A stretch of 64,000 bases of DNA from Asparagus officinalis (taxonomy: Eukaryota; Streptophyta; Magnoliopsida; Asparagales; Asparagaceae). Every line of letters begins with the position of its first letter. The stretch's first letter is position 1. The DNA lies in assembly GCF_001876935.1 (NCBI RefSeq), contig NC_033798.1:77432823-77496822 (forward strand). Reading direction: 5' to 3'. Shown piece after piece: positions 35,501 to 48,300 of the stretch. A program made the position numbers and the translations under genes. Under the pieces are notes generated by a model. It made no database searches. It was not told the origin of the DNA and saw only the letters and a program-made list of their open reading frames with translations.

Positions 35501-36282
35501 TGATCCTTCAGTGGCTCATGAGTTTCTCCAACATCAAGAATTTGTCAAGCTGAATTCCTGATCTTTGAGTTTTTTTAATGCAGAGTAAGGACAAAGTGTG
35601 TGATTTTGCATGATGATGCAAGGCAAAGATATTTGAGGCTTTGAGCTTGAAGGAGAATTTAGATTAGAAGCTTCTTTGTTCTCTCTGTCTTGATCTTTTG
35701 ATGCAAAATTATAGAATTCTAGTAGTAGCAACTGTAAATGATTTTTAACTTGCTTCAACTACTCATATTAAGGATGTAGAGTCCTTTGGAATTGAGGAGT
35801 AGGAAAATTTGTTGGAATGCTATGAAAGAGTCCCGGGACTTGGGCGCAGCTAATGTCTTATGACCTTGTGGCTGGTCTAAGGGGTCTCAATGTCACCCTT
35901 ATAAATTCTAGTTACAAATGCTTAAGATTGGGTCTCATAGAAACTTTCAAATTTCGGCTTCTTCTGGAGTGTCACAGAACTTCAGTGTTTGCATGATTCA
36001 TAACATGCTGAAACTCTTTTAGGTTGTCATGAATTTAACATGACTCAGGGAACATCTGTGCAAAAATGCAAATTTTAAAAGTCAAGGCATGTAAATGAGT
36101 ATTTCATTCTCAGCTCTTTCGATGTTCTTACTAGATCCAGTCGAAGGACTTTGAGTTTAAGATAAGGATCTTACGAAATCTGTAAATTAAAGATTCTACA
36201 GGACTATTGATAAAATTCTAAACAATACCTATTATGACACATTTCTTCTTCCTCTTCTGTTGGCTTCTTTATCTAACATCCT

Positions 36283-36322
<40 letters not shown>

Positions 36323-39300
36323 GATGTAGACCTTTTATTATGTGAAGGTCATGTTCTTCATTTTTTTATTTTTTTATTTTAATTGAAATTTGAAGGTCAT
36401 GTTCTTCATTTTTTTATGTCATTTCTCATCAGATGACACAATTTTTAGAATCTCAAGGTTTCTTGGATTATGTGGAGAGATGTCTCAATTCAGAAGAAGA
36501 CAGCCATAATCTCCTTGATAAATTACAAGATGCAACTGGAAGGGGTCAAAACCCGTCTACTATTTTTCCTCCTCATTTGGAGGAGCCTGAGATTATCACT
36601 ATAGCACAACCTGATGCTGGAGCTGGAGGTTTAATATTTCCCTTTAGCATTCCTTTTTTCTGCTTAAATTTACATGATTTGCTTTGTTCTTTGCTAGCAT
36701 ATATGGAATTTCACTTGTTAATTTGATATGTTTTTCTCTGTTACTAATGCCTCAGTGTTCACTTTCACCATTGTAATCAGGTGCCCAATATAGGTTCAAA
36801 CAATTTCCTTCAAATATTAGGACAGAAGAGCAGGAAGAAAAGCGGAGATCAATCCTGGCGTCAGCAAGTGGAAGCCTTTCTGGAAAATTTACTCCTAGGT
36901 AGAAGGCAAAAGCCCTATCCCCTCTCCCAACTCCAACCCCACCCACTCACCTACACACATACAAACATCCCCCTTCTCTGCAGTCACAGCTTGACTTCTT
37001 TTAGAAAATTGAGTTTTGCAATACCTGGTTACCCTTCTTTGAGTAATGTCCTTCATTTGCTCTGTTTACAGCTCGCCTTCAGTTAGGCTGGACACGAATG
37101 AAGAAAGTCTGAGTCCTAGAGAGAGGGCTGTAAGTTTCTCAGCTTGCTCTGTCTTGCATTGTTAATTTGTTAGAACCTCGACAGAAGGTTTTAGTTCCTT
37201 TATATGTATGGTTTCAGGCGGAGAGGGAACGAATGGTCTTGGATATTAAAGTGAAACTGCAGGTAAATTATTAAATTGCGATATTTTAATATTGTAGGTG
37301 ATAAAGCAAATTCCTATCATAATTTTGGATTTGTATAGGTCCAGGATACTCTTAACACCTGGTCGCTTCTATTTCCTTCATTCATAATATAGATATTTCT
37401 GATGAATAAATATAAAAGTTATGCGATATGTTAAGCTTAGATTTTGCTAGGTATAGCAAGTCTTCGTACTACCCTTCAATCAACAAAAACTCAATGAAAT
37501 TGTATAAATTAATAAAGTTAAGTGGCCAAAGCATATGCTTTACTTAATTTTTGCAGAAAATAAAATAATGTTAACTAAAACTACCCTCATTTTTTTGTTT
37601 TGATCATTTTGTGGTGGTTGATTAACTTTAATGTGAATATGGATAACCTAATGGTTTCTTGCTTAAATAGCATTAAAATAGACAAAATTGACCCTAGTTT
37701 CTCTAGTTGTAAATCATAATAAAACCATAGTTTCATTTTATATTAAGCATTGATTGACAAAAGTGTAAACATGCTAATAGCTCCAAGGTACAAGGTTATG
37801 TCTTAAAAATACGTAAAGCACAAGTGTGTCTGGTAATATGTAAAAGACAAGGTACTCAAGTATACAAGTAGTGTATACCACTATGTTTCTTACATCTAAG
37901 TGCCCATGCAGCTAGTTGGTAGTCTTCTAATAAATTGAGATTAACAAGCAAATATGCATCGGATGCTTAAGTATCTAAGTATTGGATACATTTCGCCTAT
38001 TGTTATCTCGCTTACATCGAAGTATCTATAGAAATGTAGTCTCTTCATATCTTGAATCCAACACTAGATGGATATCATATAATCCATTAAGTAATGGATA
38101 CATTTTGCCTACTGTTACCTCGCTTACATCGAAGTATCTATAGAATTGTAGTCTTTTCATTTCTTGAACACAACACTAGACGGATAGCATATAATCTATT
38201 TTTTTTGTTCTTATTTTTCCTTTGTCTGGTAAAGGCCTAGGCACCAATGGACATTACATGTTTAACAAACATATGAAAGTATTGTGTTTTAGTAATTCTA
38301 TTTCTAGAATGACAATTCAGGAGCATGTCTATTTTTGCTGTTCAGGCCTTGTATCTTCTTTCCCTTATTAGAGATTGTTTTTTAGTTCAGGAGAAATTCT
38401 ATGGGTTGCTTCTTTCATTCTTTGCTTTTAAGCATAGTTTTTGAGAGCAGAAAGCTTCTTTCATTCTTTGGTTTTAAGCATAGTTTTTAGAGCAGAAAAC
38501 TATCTACTTTTTGTATACATATAAACAGCTAATCCATGCTTTCATCCTTACATTGGAGGTGCTTTGCTTCTAATATATTTTCCACAGTCTATTCTATAAC
38601 ATTATATATTTCATTGTATATTTTTTAGTTGATGTGGATATTTATTGATGCCAGGGATTATGGTTGCGACTTCTTAGGCTTGGGGCCACAGAGGATCCAC
38701 TTTCATCATTTGAATATGGAACTATTCTTGGTATTGAAGAAAATGATGTCCTACTCTAATTTTGAATTTTTTGGGCCATATTTTCAAAAATTTAGTGTAA
38801 TTCTGTTCTTGGTTCCTGTACAACCTTTTGAGCTTATTGGTTTCTCTTAACCTCCAGCTCTAATTGAGTCTGATGCAGAAGGGATTGGTGGCAGTGGATT
38901 TGTTGAGTGTATTGGGGAACACATCAACTCGGTACTTTGTTAGAGAACTTCTCTTCTTTTATCAGTTACTTTATGGCTCTAAGGTGATAAGTAGCTCTTC
39001 TTCTAATTGATATTGTTTCTTAGGGATGGCAATGCCGTTTGACTGACGAGCAGTTTATTGCGGTAAAAGAACTGGTGAGTCAGTCCCGTGGAACTGTTGA
39101 AATAAATGCTTTTGCTAAGTTTGGCATATGCCTGTCACTGTTTCACAAGATATATTTTAGTGGATACTGTATTTTTTTTGGAATCTGCAATGTGGATGAA
39201 TAATCTGTTGTTGACTGCCATGATGTGTGGACGTTTTCTCAGATTTGAAAGTTTAAAATTGAAAATTGATTCTTGAAATTTCTTTTCACTTTCAAGGATG

Positions 39301-42300
39301 AGAAGTACTAGGTGTTTGGAGTATGGATAGTCTCCATATACAATAGTAGATCTCTTATTTAAATGAGTAGTTTCAAGTAGAGACCATTTAGATGAGCGGA
39401 TGAGAATGAGCCATCTCACTACCAAGGACCAAGTTTGTCCTTGGTACCATGGATCACATTTTTGTCATACACACATGCACACCATTTTTCAAGTGGGAAC
39501 CATTTGGATGAGTAGATAAGAATGAACCACCTCAATACTGAGGATCAAATTTGTCCTTGGTACCACATAAATGATTCTCTGACATGTAATAACCGTTATG
39601 TGCACATGTTCTGTTTTGTTCCCAGTGCCTTGTCCCTCTGGGATCATTATTTTGTTGTACACATCTGTTATCCATCGATCTATGATCTCGCGCACTAAAC
39701 CACATCAACAATCATTTTTTATCTTCAAACATTGTCCTACGGCTAAGTAAAATCACATCATTTCGTAGCCTTAAGTCTGTTTTATTGCAGCATGATATCG
39801 ACCAGAGGTACACTTTGTTTAAAACAATGACAGATTCTTAATGAAGGATGATGCATACCTCATAAATAGTTATTAATTTTAATATGCATCCAAATGAAAG
39901 AAAGACTCCTTTTAAACAATTTTCCAATTATGTCTGGGATAAATTGCAAAATCACTAGCAATTACATGTCCATCACATTATGAAATATCACCAATGTACC
40001 GACAAGATAGCACAATGTTGAAATTGAAAAGATGGAAACTTTTATGAAAACCTAAGTATTCTAATACAACTACGTAGAACTGCTGAGTTAAAGTATGTTT
40101 GTAGTATAGATCCTTACTCTACCAAATACATGAGAAGCTACTCAAGAAGATACGAAGAGAGTGAAAAAGAATACACCAAAACTTAGTAAAACAAATAGTT
40201 AGAAATTGAATATTCCCTATATGTGTATTTTATGATAAAGTGATGCCTTCAGGAAGCACCAAGATCCATCCTTCTAACCTATAACAGAAGCTGCTACACC
40301 ACATTTTCCAACAAATAAGGTCATTTAATGGAATATCTAGCACCCCTCACCTCCCTATCAACCAATGAAAAAAAAAATCTATCTGTTTGATCCCATTTTG
40401 AGTCTTCTAGACACTGAAATTTCTTTCTGGTTGGAAAGTGTTTTTGTGTATTTGTGAGGTAGGCTTCTAGACTATCTGTCAGTCATCCCTTTTCTCTTTC
40501 TCTACCAGGAGTTTTGAACTACTTTCATATGCCCTCATCATATTTTATTACCTTGATTTGATGTTATATAGTATTACAACGTATAGATAAGAAAATAAAA
40601 CTTCATCCATCAAAGTATCATGCCATCTTTTTTATATGTTATTACAAATAAATAAGGACTTTAACTTATCTTACTCCATCAAGCTTATATTTTCTTATAT
40701 TTCTGGAATGGTCTTGGAAATGAACAAAATTTTCACGATTACTTGACTGAAGGTTTGAGAGAAGAATTGCATGCAATCATAGTGGGGTCCTTGGTTAAAT
40801 GTTTTTGAGTTGCATTCACAACCGAAAGCTTTTCATGTAATGATGTAAGGGGGTGTTTGGTTACATTTCTATAAATTATAGGAAATGTTTTCCATCCAAA
40901 ACATGATTTCCTTGTATTTCTTAAAAAAATTATAGGAAAAGTTTAAGAAGTTAAAAAGTACAAATTTTATTATTTTTTGTATTTTGCTTGTTTGGTTAAA
41001 AATAAGAAAATGACTCATAACTTTATAGAAAATATCAACATTTCCTATAATTTGTAGAAGTTGAACCAAACACCCCCAACTTTATAGAAAAATGAGAACT
41101 TTATAGAAAAGTGTCAATGATTTTATTATTTAAATAACGAATGCGTCAGATTTCCAACTGATTTCCGCCCATTTTAGAAGGAAATTGATTTCTATAAAAT
41201 ATGGTACTTTTCTGTACTTTACAGAAAATATTTCTGTAAATTTTTTTTGAACCAAACACAGTTTACGGAAATCTATAGAAAGTATTTAATTACAGAAATG
41301 CCATGCGTCAGTACTTTTGAGAAAACATTTCTCAAAAAACATGCAACCAAACACCCCCTAAGACAAGAATACATATTAGAAATGGTTACAGCTCAGAAAT
41401 ATTTTCTCCCACGCATTCATATCAAGATGCTACAATGTCTTTTTAAGGTCAAAACAAAAGGGAAAAAATATGTTAGAAAATTAGAAGGCATTTAGCTTGT
41501 AAGAGATGCATCGCAAATGTGAGAGCCTTACAGGAATATCTAAACCTTAATTATTTAGGGACCGTCCATCCAATTAAATATCATTTAGCAATTAGCATTA
41601 ACCATGGAAAGTATGGATGTGGCCATGTGGGGAAATGTATTTTGCAACATGAATAAGTCCATTATCTGACAATCATGCTACCTCTTTGGTATAAAGCATA
41701 AACACACACTAGCATCTTTGTAGTTATTTTTTGATATATTAGACACTATGGACTTTTTACTAGCTTTGTTTCTGATTTCTTAGGTTCTGTGGGTGAATTT
41801 TCAGTGTCTTTACTTTTTCTAATTTTCAAAAGAAATAATTTTTTGGATAATTGTTTTGCAATAATTATATGTCCAGCTTAAAACAGCAATTAATCGTGCC
41901 ACCTCTCGCAATGACATGTCAACCGTCAGAGATGCACTTGAAGTATCTGCTGAGATGTATCGTAAAGACTCCAATAATGTTCCAGATTATGTTCAACGCC
42001 ATCTACTTCCACTTTCTATATGGGATGAATTACGGTATGAGATTTTGTTTGGTACTATTTGATTAGTGCTTTGTTGTGGTAATGATATTGTAACCAATAT
42101 GTCTTTCGTATTATGTTTGCAAATTACTTGTTTTTATGATATCTTCGTGTGACAAAATTCCTTGAATACAAGCAAATGCCGTAGAAATGGGAACCTTAAG
42201 TGAATTATAGTAATTATGTCTTCCATCTAATCTTTTTCCATTGTTTTAAATATCCCCGATGTAACCAATGTAGCCGGTTAATATATCGTTTTATAAGGCT

Positions 42301-45300
42301 TGTTGCAAAACAGTATGGTCTCAATATCCTTTATCGTTTTTTGACAATTTTTGGACGATATATTCCTGGCATGGCTANNNNNNNNNNTAGCCGATATATT
42401 GATCGATATGTCCTTTTATATTGCTTATCCCTAAACAATATAATTTAGCAAAATTTCATTAGGGGGTGTTATTCGTTTTGGATTATTGAGTATGACTAGG
42501 ACAATTGTCCATGAATCTGACATCCTTGGTTTGGGTTAGGAATTGAATTTTTTGGTTTAGAGCCCTGGATTTTTGGCTTGTGTTTTAAAATTTTTAGTAG
42601 AATTCTTGAACTTTTGAGTTGGATTATTGAATCGAAAGTTGAATTATTGTGCTAAAATTTAAGTTTATGGACAATTTTAATTAGAATTTGAACACTAGAT
42701 TAATATGTTAAATTATAATTATTATCAAATATAATTAAAATTCATTTCAAGAGACACGCTCATTATGATTAAGGAATAGCAGAACAAAAGAAACTACATA
42801 GAAAATAGAATTTTGCCACATGCAAATGCATGTGAGAAAAAAAATATAGGAGTTAAAGCTTTTAATTAAACTGACATGTTCAAAATCTGATTAAATTTTT
42901 TAGTTCATATTCATAATTTAGATGTAGTAGTAGTAATTTATTGATTTAATTATTATAAGATAGATAAATGATATTTGCTTATCTTAACAAAATATTTGTA
43001 AAAGAATGTTTTTTTTTTGAAGTTACCCTTTGTAATTTCCAATGTAATACATAATTCTATGTTATATGTTAATAATTTTGCCTAAGAGATATTTAGTAGC
43101 TTGAAACCTTCAGATCCATTATTTTTAATTACTTTCAATAACTTTCAAATATAATAAATATTTATATGATACATATTTTTATAATATATTAATCATGTAA
43201 TGACATTTATTGTATTTAAATTAAACTTTCATAAAAGAATTATATTTAATTACTATAATTGAATATACTTCTATCAGTATCCAAGATTAGAACAAGAAAT
43301 CCACATTGTCTTTGGACTTTTTTAGGTATTAATTTGGTAGGAAAGTATGTAGTTGGATTGAACGAAATAACCAATAACATGTTAAAATCAAATCCAAATT
43401 CTAGTCCTAATTAAATTTAAATCTGAATCCTAATCCTAAACGAATAACACCTTAAATTCAAGTCTAAATTCTAGTCCCTTAAATCAAAATCCAACAAAAA
43501 GTCCCAGTACAAATTTGCCAATCCAGAAGGAATAAACATGCCCCGCTGAAATTCTACCCTCTTGAAGTTTTCTAGCAAATTCTAGTATGCTATTTTCCCC
43601 AAGTTTCTACTACTGATTTGATTAGTGATCATCAACATATATTATTGATATTTTTTTATTCTTAGATTTTATTAAGTATGTTTGGATTACATTTTAGGAT
43701 ATGACACTTCGATATCTACTACATATCCCCATTGTTTCCCCGATATCTTTAATCCGGTGTGAATTTTGGTCATCCGATATTTCCCCAACATCCAATACTT
43801 AAAACCTTTTGCCTTTTTCTGATTACTTTTCCTAATAATCAAATTATGTGATAATTCCCTCCTCTTAAACATAATTTCATTCAGTTGATTCTTTTACCAG
43901 TTTCATGTTTCTTGATTCTCTGTGATCTTACTTTCTTAACTTCTCAAACATTTTAGGCCTTCTTTGTGCAACTTTACCTCAGAAACTTTAATGCCTTGAA
44001 TTTTCATTTCTGAACTGGGCTCAGTCCAAACCTGTGACTTGTGGCCTTCATAGATGCTATTTTTGTTTGAAGATATTCTGCAATTTTTTTTCTTATGGGC
44101 AGATTGATAATCTGTTGTAAGGTGTATATATATAACTGGTGAGTATTGTCTTTTTTAATCTTCATTCTGGTTATAAATTTAAGCGGTGCAGCTGGTATTC
44201 ATATTTTGTGTAGAAAAATAATGCTGATGTAGGAATTATGTTGTATCTATTTATTTCCAGAAATAACTAAATTAATGTATTTATACTATTGCAGTTTTTG
44301 GGATGGCTACTTTGAATATCTCATGGAGCGATCTTCAAACAAGTAGGTCACTGTTCTTATTGGTCCCAATTGGTTGGCGTCCTCCTTTTCCTGCATGTAC
44401 TCATTGTTTCTTTAGGGTCCTCTTATGTAACTTTTGAACTTATAGCAGCAGAGTTGATTTTTTACTTCTGATTCAAAAGATTCTAATTGTTGTACCTTCT
44501 TCAAGATAAGTGCAGACTTCAAGATACTAAAGGTGTAGGGGTGCAAATTTGAGCACAACTCGCGGTTGAAACCTTTTTGACTAGCAAAAAGGTTTATATT
44601 GCAACTCCACTTGCAGCCAACCCCTAATAGATGTCCAAAGAATATTGATATCCAATGACAAAACAGTTGCAACTACGACTATAATTGTAAATTGCAAAAC
44701 TTTTAAATTGAACCAAGCAACTGCTACTGCATGTGACAGCAGGTGCAGCAATGCTCACTTGAATTGCATTTAGAACTGCAACGAACCAAACAGGCCCCTC
44801 GTGCATCCTTAGTATTAGAATTTTGATTTTCTAATTTAAAATTTCATGTAACATTATCTATGAAAGGCAAGCTACACAATAATATTTTAGTTGATTTATA
44901 ACTCTTGTTCATTTGGGAATCTTTTTCCTATTTAAGATAGATTTCTAGGTACAAAAGTGTTTATGCTATAAAAATCTACTCTTTGAGATGTTTATGATTT
45001 TGATTTATTCTGAAGAGGGTGTTATCTTCTTTAAGTTTTGTGTTGTGTAATGCGATTTTGGGTGTGACCCCTAGTTTTTCTAGGTCTGAAATCTCAAATA
45101 AGCAGGCACATATTTTTTTTTTCCTTCTTTCTTTTCTCTCTAATTTGTTGTTACAAATTCCAAACCTTAAATAGGTTTAGACCATCTTCTTTTGTCCTCT
45201 ATCACTAACCAATGAGCGGATTGGGTTGCGCTGGCTCAGATTGAGCCCAGCCTAGTTATACTCCTATATACCTATAATGAAAAATAATGGTTCTAGCCTA

Positions 45301-48300
45301 TTTGTTTAGTATCTGCATTGCTGTTTCATAGGAGCATGATAACACTAAACAAACATATTTTTTAAATTCCTATATATTAATTCTAAATGTTTATTATGAT
45401 GTTGAGGCACGTCGTTAATGATTGATTAGGTGCAGTGAAAGTACCCACAACTTTACAATTTTTTCTGGTCGGTCCTCAACATCACAATGTAATGTCCTGT
45501 CCTGATTAGCTGGGGTTTGCAATGTGAATTTATTTTGGAAAAGGGTTGAGAGTATAGCTTAGTTATTATTATTGTTGTTATTATTATTATTATTTGGAAT
45601 TCCATTCAAGTTTGACCATGATATATATGCATCTTTTTCATGGCTTGGCAAAGAGTTGTGATGCTTATGCCGAATCTTTTTTGGGGATTCAATACAAGCT
45701 TGACATCGAGGGCTGAAATTAATTTTTGTTAAGGTTTTTGTAAAGGATTTCTATCTTATATCTGATATTCTACTTTATAAGACTATTTTATATCTGTAAA
45801 AAACATCAAATATTGGATGATTGTTACATGTACATAGATTACTTGGACTTAACTCACTTATAGCTGCCATCATAACGTTGTGTATGATGCACGCCCTTTG
45901 CCTCCTCCCTGTGAAATACTTTTGGCCTGTGAAATGAGAACAGTTTATGCACATTCAGTACTTGTAGATGAACATCTATATTTGGATGATTAGAACTAGC
46001 TCATATGTGCTCAAGGTGTTACACTATCCTTTAGCATTTGAAACTTCACTTTCGTAATTGCACAAAGTTTTCATTACTCGTGCCTTCTTTGACTTTCTGT
46101 TCAACGAACTACTGTATGTCAAAATTCGTTTTCCTTTTAAATGAATAATATGTGTCTGTTAATTTGAGGAGCCATGATTCTTGGGACAACTTTAGTTGTC
46201 TAGTTTTCTCGATATTGTATTGTTGGATTGTGATATAATTCTTTGTATGCATTAACTACATACTAATAATCTTGAAATTGACCTTTTCAGAGAATCATGT
46301 AAATTCATAACCTTGATTTGGAATACTTACCCCAAATTTTGTGAGAATCATTTATTTATTTGAAGTTATAAAAAGTGTTGTGTTTCAAATCTATCTACAT
46401 AACCTGTACTACTTACCTCTTCTGACGGTTGATTCTTAATGTAACATAACAGACGGTTGATTCTTAATGTAACATAACCTGTAATACTTGCCTTTTCTGA
46501 CGGTTGATTCTTAATGTAACAGAGTAGCTAATTATGTGACCCTTCTGACTGCCCAGCTCATTGTCATGGCAACCCATATGGTAAACCTTATAGTTTATCA
46601 TGCTTATGCTGGAATTGTTGGCGTTTAGTGCACTTGGTTTCAGCTCTGTACAGCATAACTGATTGTTCCAATTTCTTCTTTTCAATTTGTTTATGGAGGC
46701 CGGATTAGGATTGCCAGAAAATGATGGTTGGCACATGATCGAGGCAATTGCAGAGAAAAACAATATTGGATACAAGCAGCTTGTATGTTCTCTTGTTTAT
46801 GTCAAGCTTCTGAACATCTTGCTAAACCATCAGCTATATACTTAGATTTTTACAGCAATGACTAACTAATCATTTATGAGTTGTTTCAGATTAGATTGAG
46901 AGCATTGCTGACACATATCCAACTACTCCGTGTTGGTTACTGGGGTATTTCAACTGGTAAATCTCAATCTTCATATGCTTTGTCGTCCCCACGTTCACAA
47001 GATGCATCAGATGAAAGTCAACAGCCTGCTGAGGCATCTGCGGTAGGCCGAAGTTGGGTGCAGAGCATGTTTAGCAGAGACAGAAGTATAAGAGCAAATT
47101 CTTTTAGTCGAGTTAGCAGGTGGGCGTCTGATACTGACAATTCGGGTATGTTCTTCCATCATGATGTATTACTTCCAAATTTATTTCTTTTGAGCTAAAA
47201 AGTTCACTTTATCCCAGTAGACATATGTTTCTTTTTAGGTACTCTGCAAATCAATTGTTTACTAATGGAAGTTTTCTTAATTGTTATTAACTTATTACTG
47301 TTGTCAGGTTCAAACGGTAATTTGAAGCATGGTTCTTCGCCACATATATCAGAGATTCCCCCTGTTGGGCAGAAGAAAATTCAATCTAGCATGCGCACGC
47401 TTAAGGGTCACGCAAGTTCTGTCACTGCTCTTCACTGTGTAACAAGAAGAGAGGTGTGGGATCTTTTTGGTGATCGTGAAGATGCTGGATTTTTCATAAG
47501 TGGGAGCACGGATTGTACGGTTAGATTTATGGAACTCAATACTTCCATTACTTTCTTTAGTTTTCTTGGTTTGACAATTGTATATTCTAAAGTTTCTTTT
47601 AATTATCTCTCAGTTATTTGGGTCTTCATCCAGTCTTATATTGTGTTGGTTACCTGAATTGCTTGCTTTTATGCACCAACCATGACATGCTTACTTATAA
47701 TTATTTGACCTCCTTCGAATTTGTCAAGCTTCCCATTTTTATCTACACTTCTAGCTTCTGGATCAATTTTAGACGAGTTTTTTATTTCAGCAGTTTTAAC
47801 ATTCTGTGTGAATCTGTTTGTTCTGTACTCTTCAACGTGACCATGTTCTTACAAATTTCACAGATTAAAATTTGGGATCCTACTTTACGTGGTTCTGAGC
47901 TTAGAGCGACACTCAAAGGCCATACCAGGTATTGAAAGCATGTCTTCGTTTCCAGAATTTCTTTCTTCATGCATTAAAGGCTATTTTAAGGATTGAGAGA
48001 TGTTACATCTTCATTTATGGCAACTTCGGAAAAGGTCATTGTTACTTCAGAAGGGTCATACTGCATTTGAATTTACCACTATAGAACACATGCATTGCAC
48101 GTGGTTATATTTGTATTGAACTTTGATGAAAATTGATATTAACAAAATGATAGATTTATTAGAATAAATAATTTTGAATAATAATATTTAATTACTAAAC
48201 TAATGAATTAAAATTTTAAGAAATAATATTTATAATATCATTCTCCGGTTTTCCCATCTATTTGTATTTTAGTGGATAGGTTTCATTTCTAGTACTCGCT

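Larger units (their letters stand above)
33453..36432 (+). other. SCD1: SCD1 intron 10 (3.0 kb)
   Basis: Contains an RTE-type LINE 3' end on the - strand (33945-34410), a TC microsatellite at 36286-36320 and an ATTTGAAGGTCATGTTCTTC duplication just before exon 11 (about 36341-36415). Nothing gene-like otherwise. Confidence 0.7.
42239..43811 (-). mobile_element. hAT-like MITE 2b, inverted relative of the one in intron 3
   Basis: Starts CATTGTTTTAAATATCCCC and ends AAAACCTTTTG; read on the - strand it matches 20728-21255 along its length (for example GGGGAAATATCGGATGACC). Without the nested element it is about 580 bp, close to the 528 bp of the other copy. Flanking TCTTTTTC (42231-42238) and CCTTTTTC (43812-43819) differ at one base, a decayed 8-bp target duplication. 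Confidence 0.82.
42035..44294 (+). other. SCD1: SCD1 intron 18 (2.3 kb), nested transposons
   Basis: Almost 1.6 kb is a hAT-like element with a Tourist-like element inside it (see both entries). The flanks hold no gene. Confidence 0.8.

Noticed and set aside
44533..44800. Possible hAT-type MITE
   Set aside because: End words are suggestive, but the inverted ends do not match well and there is no flanking duplication.
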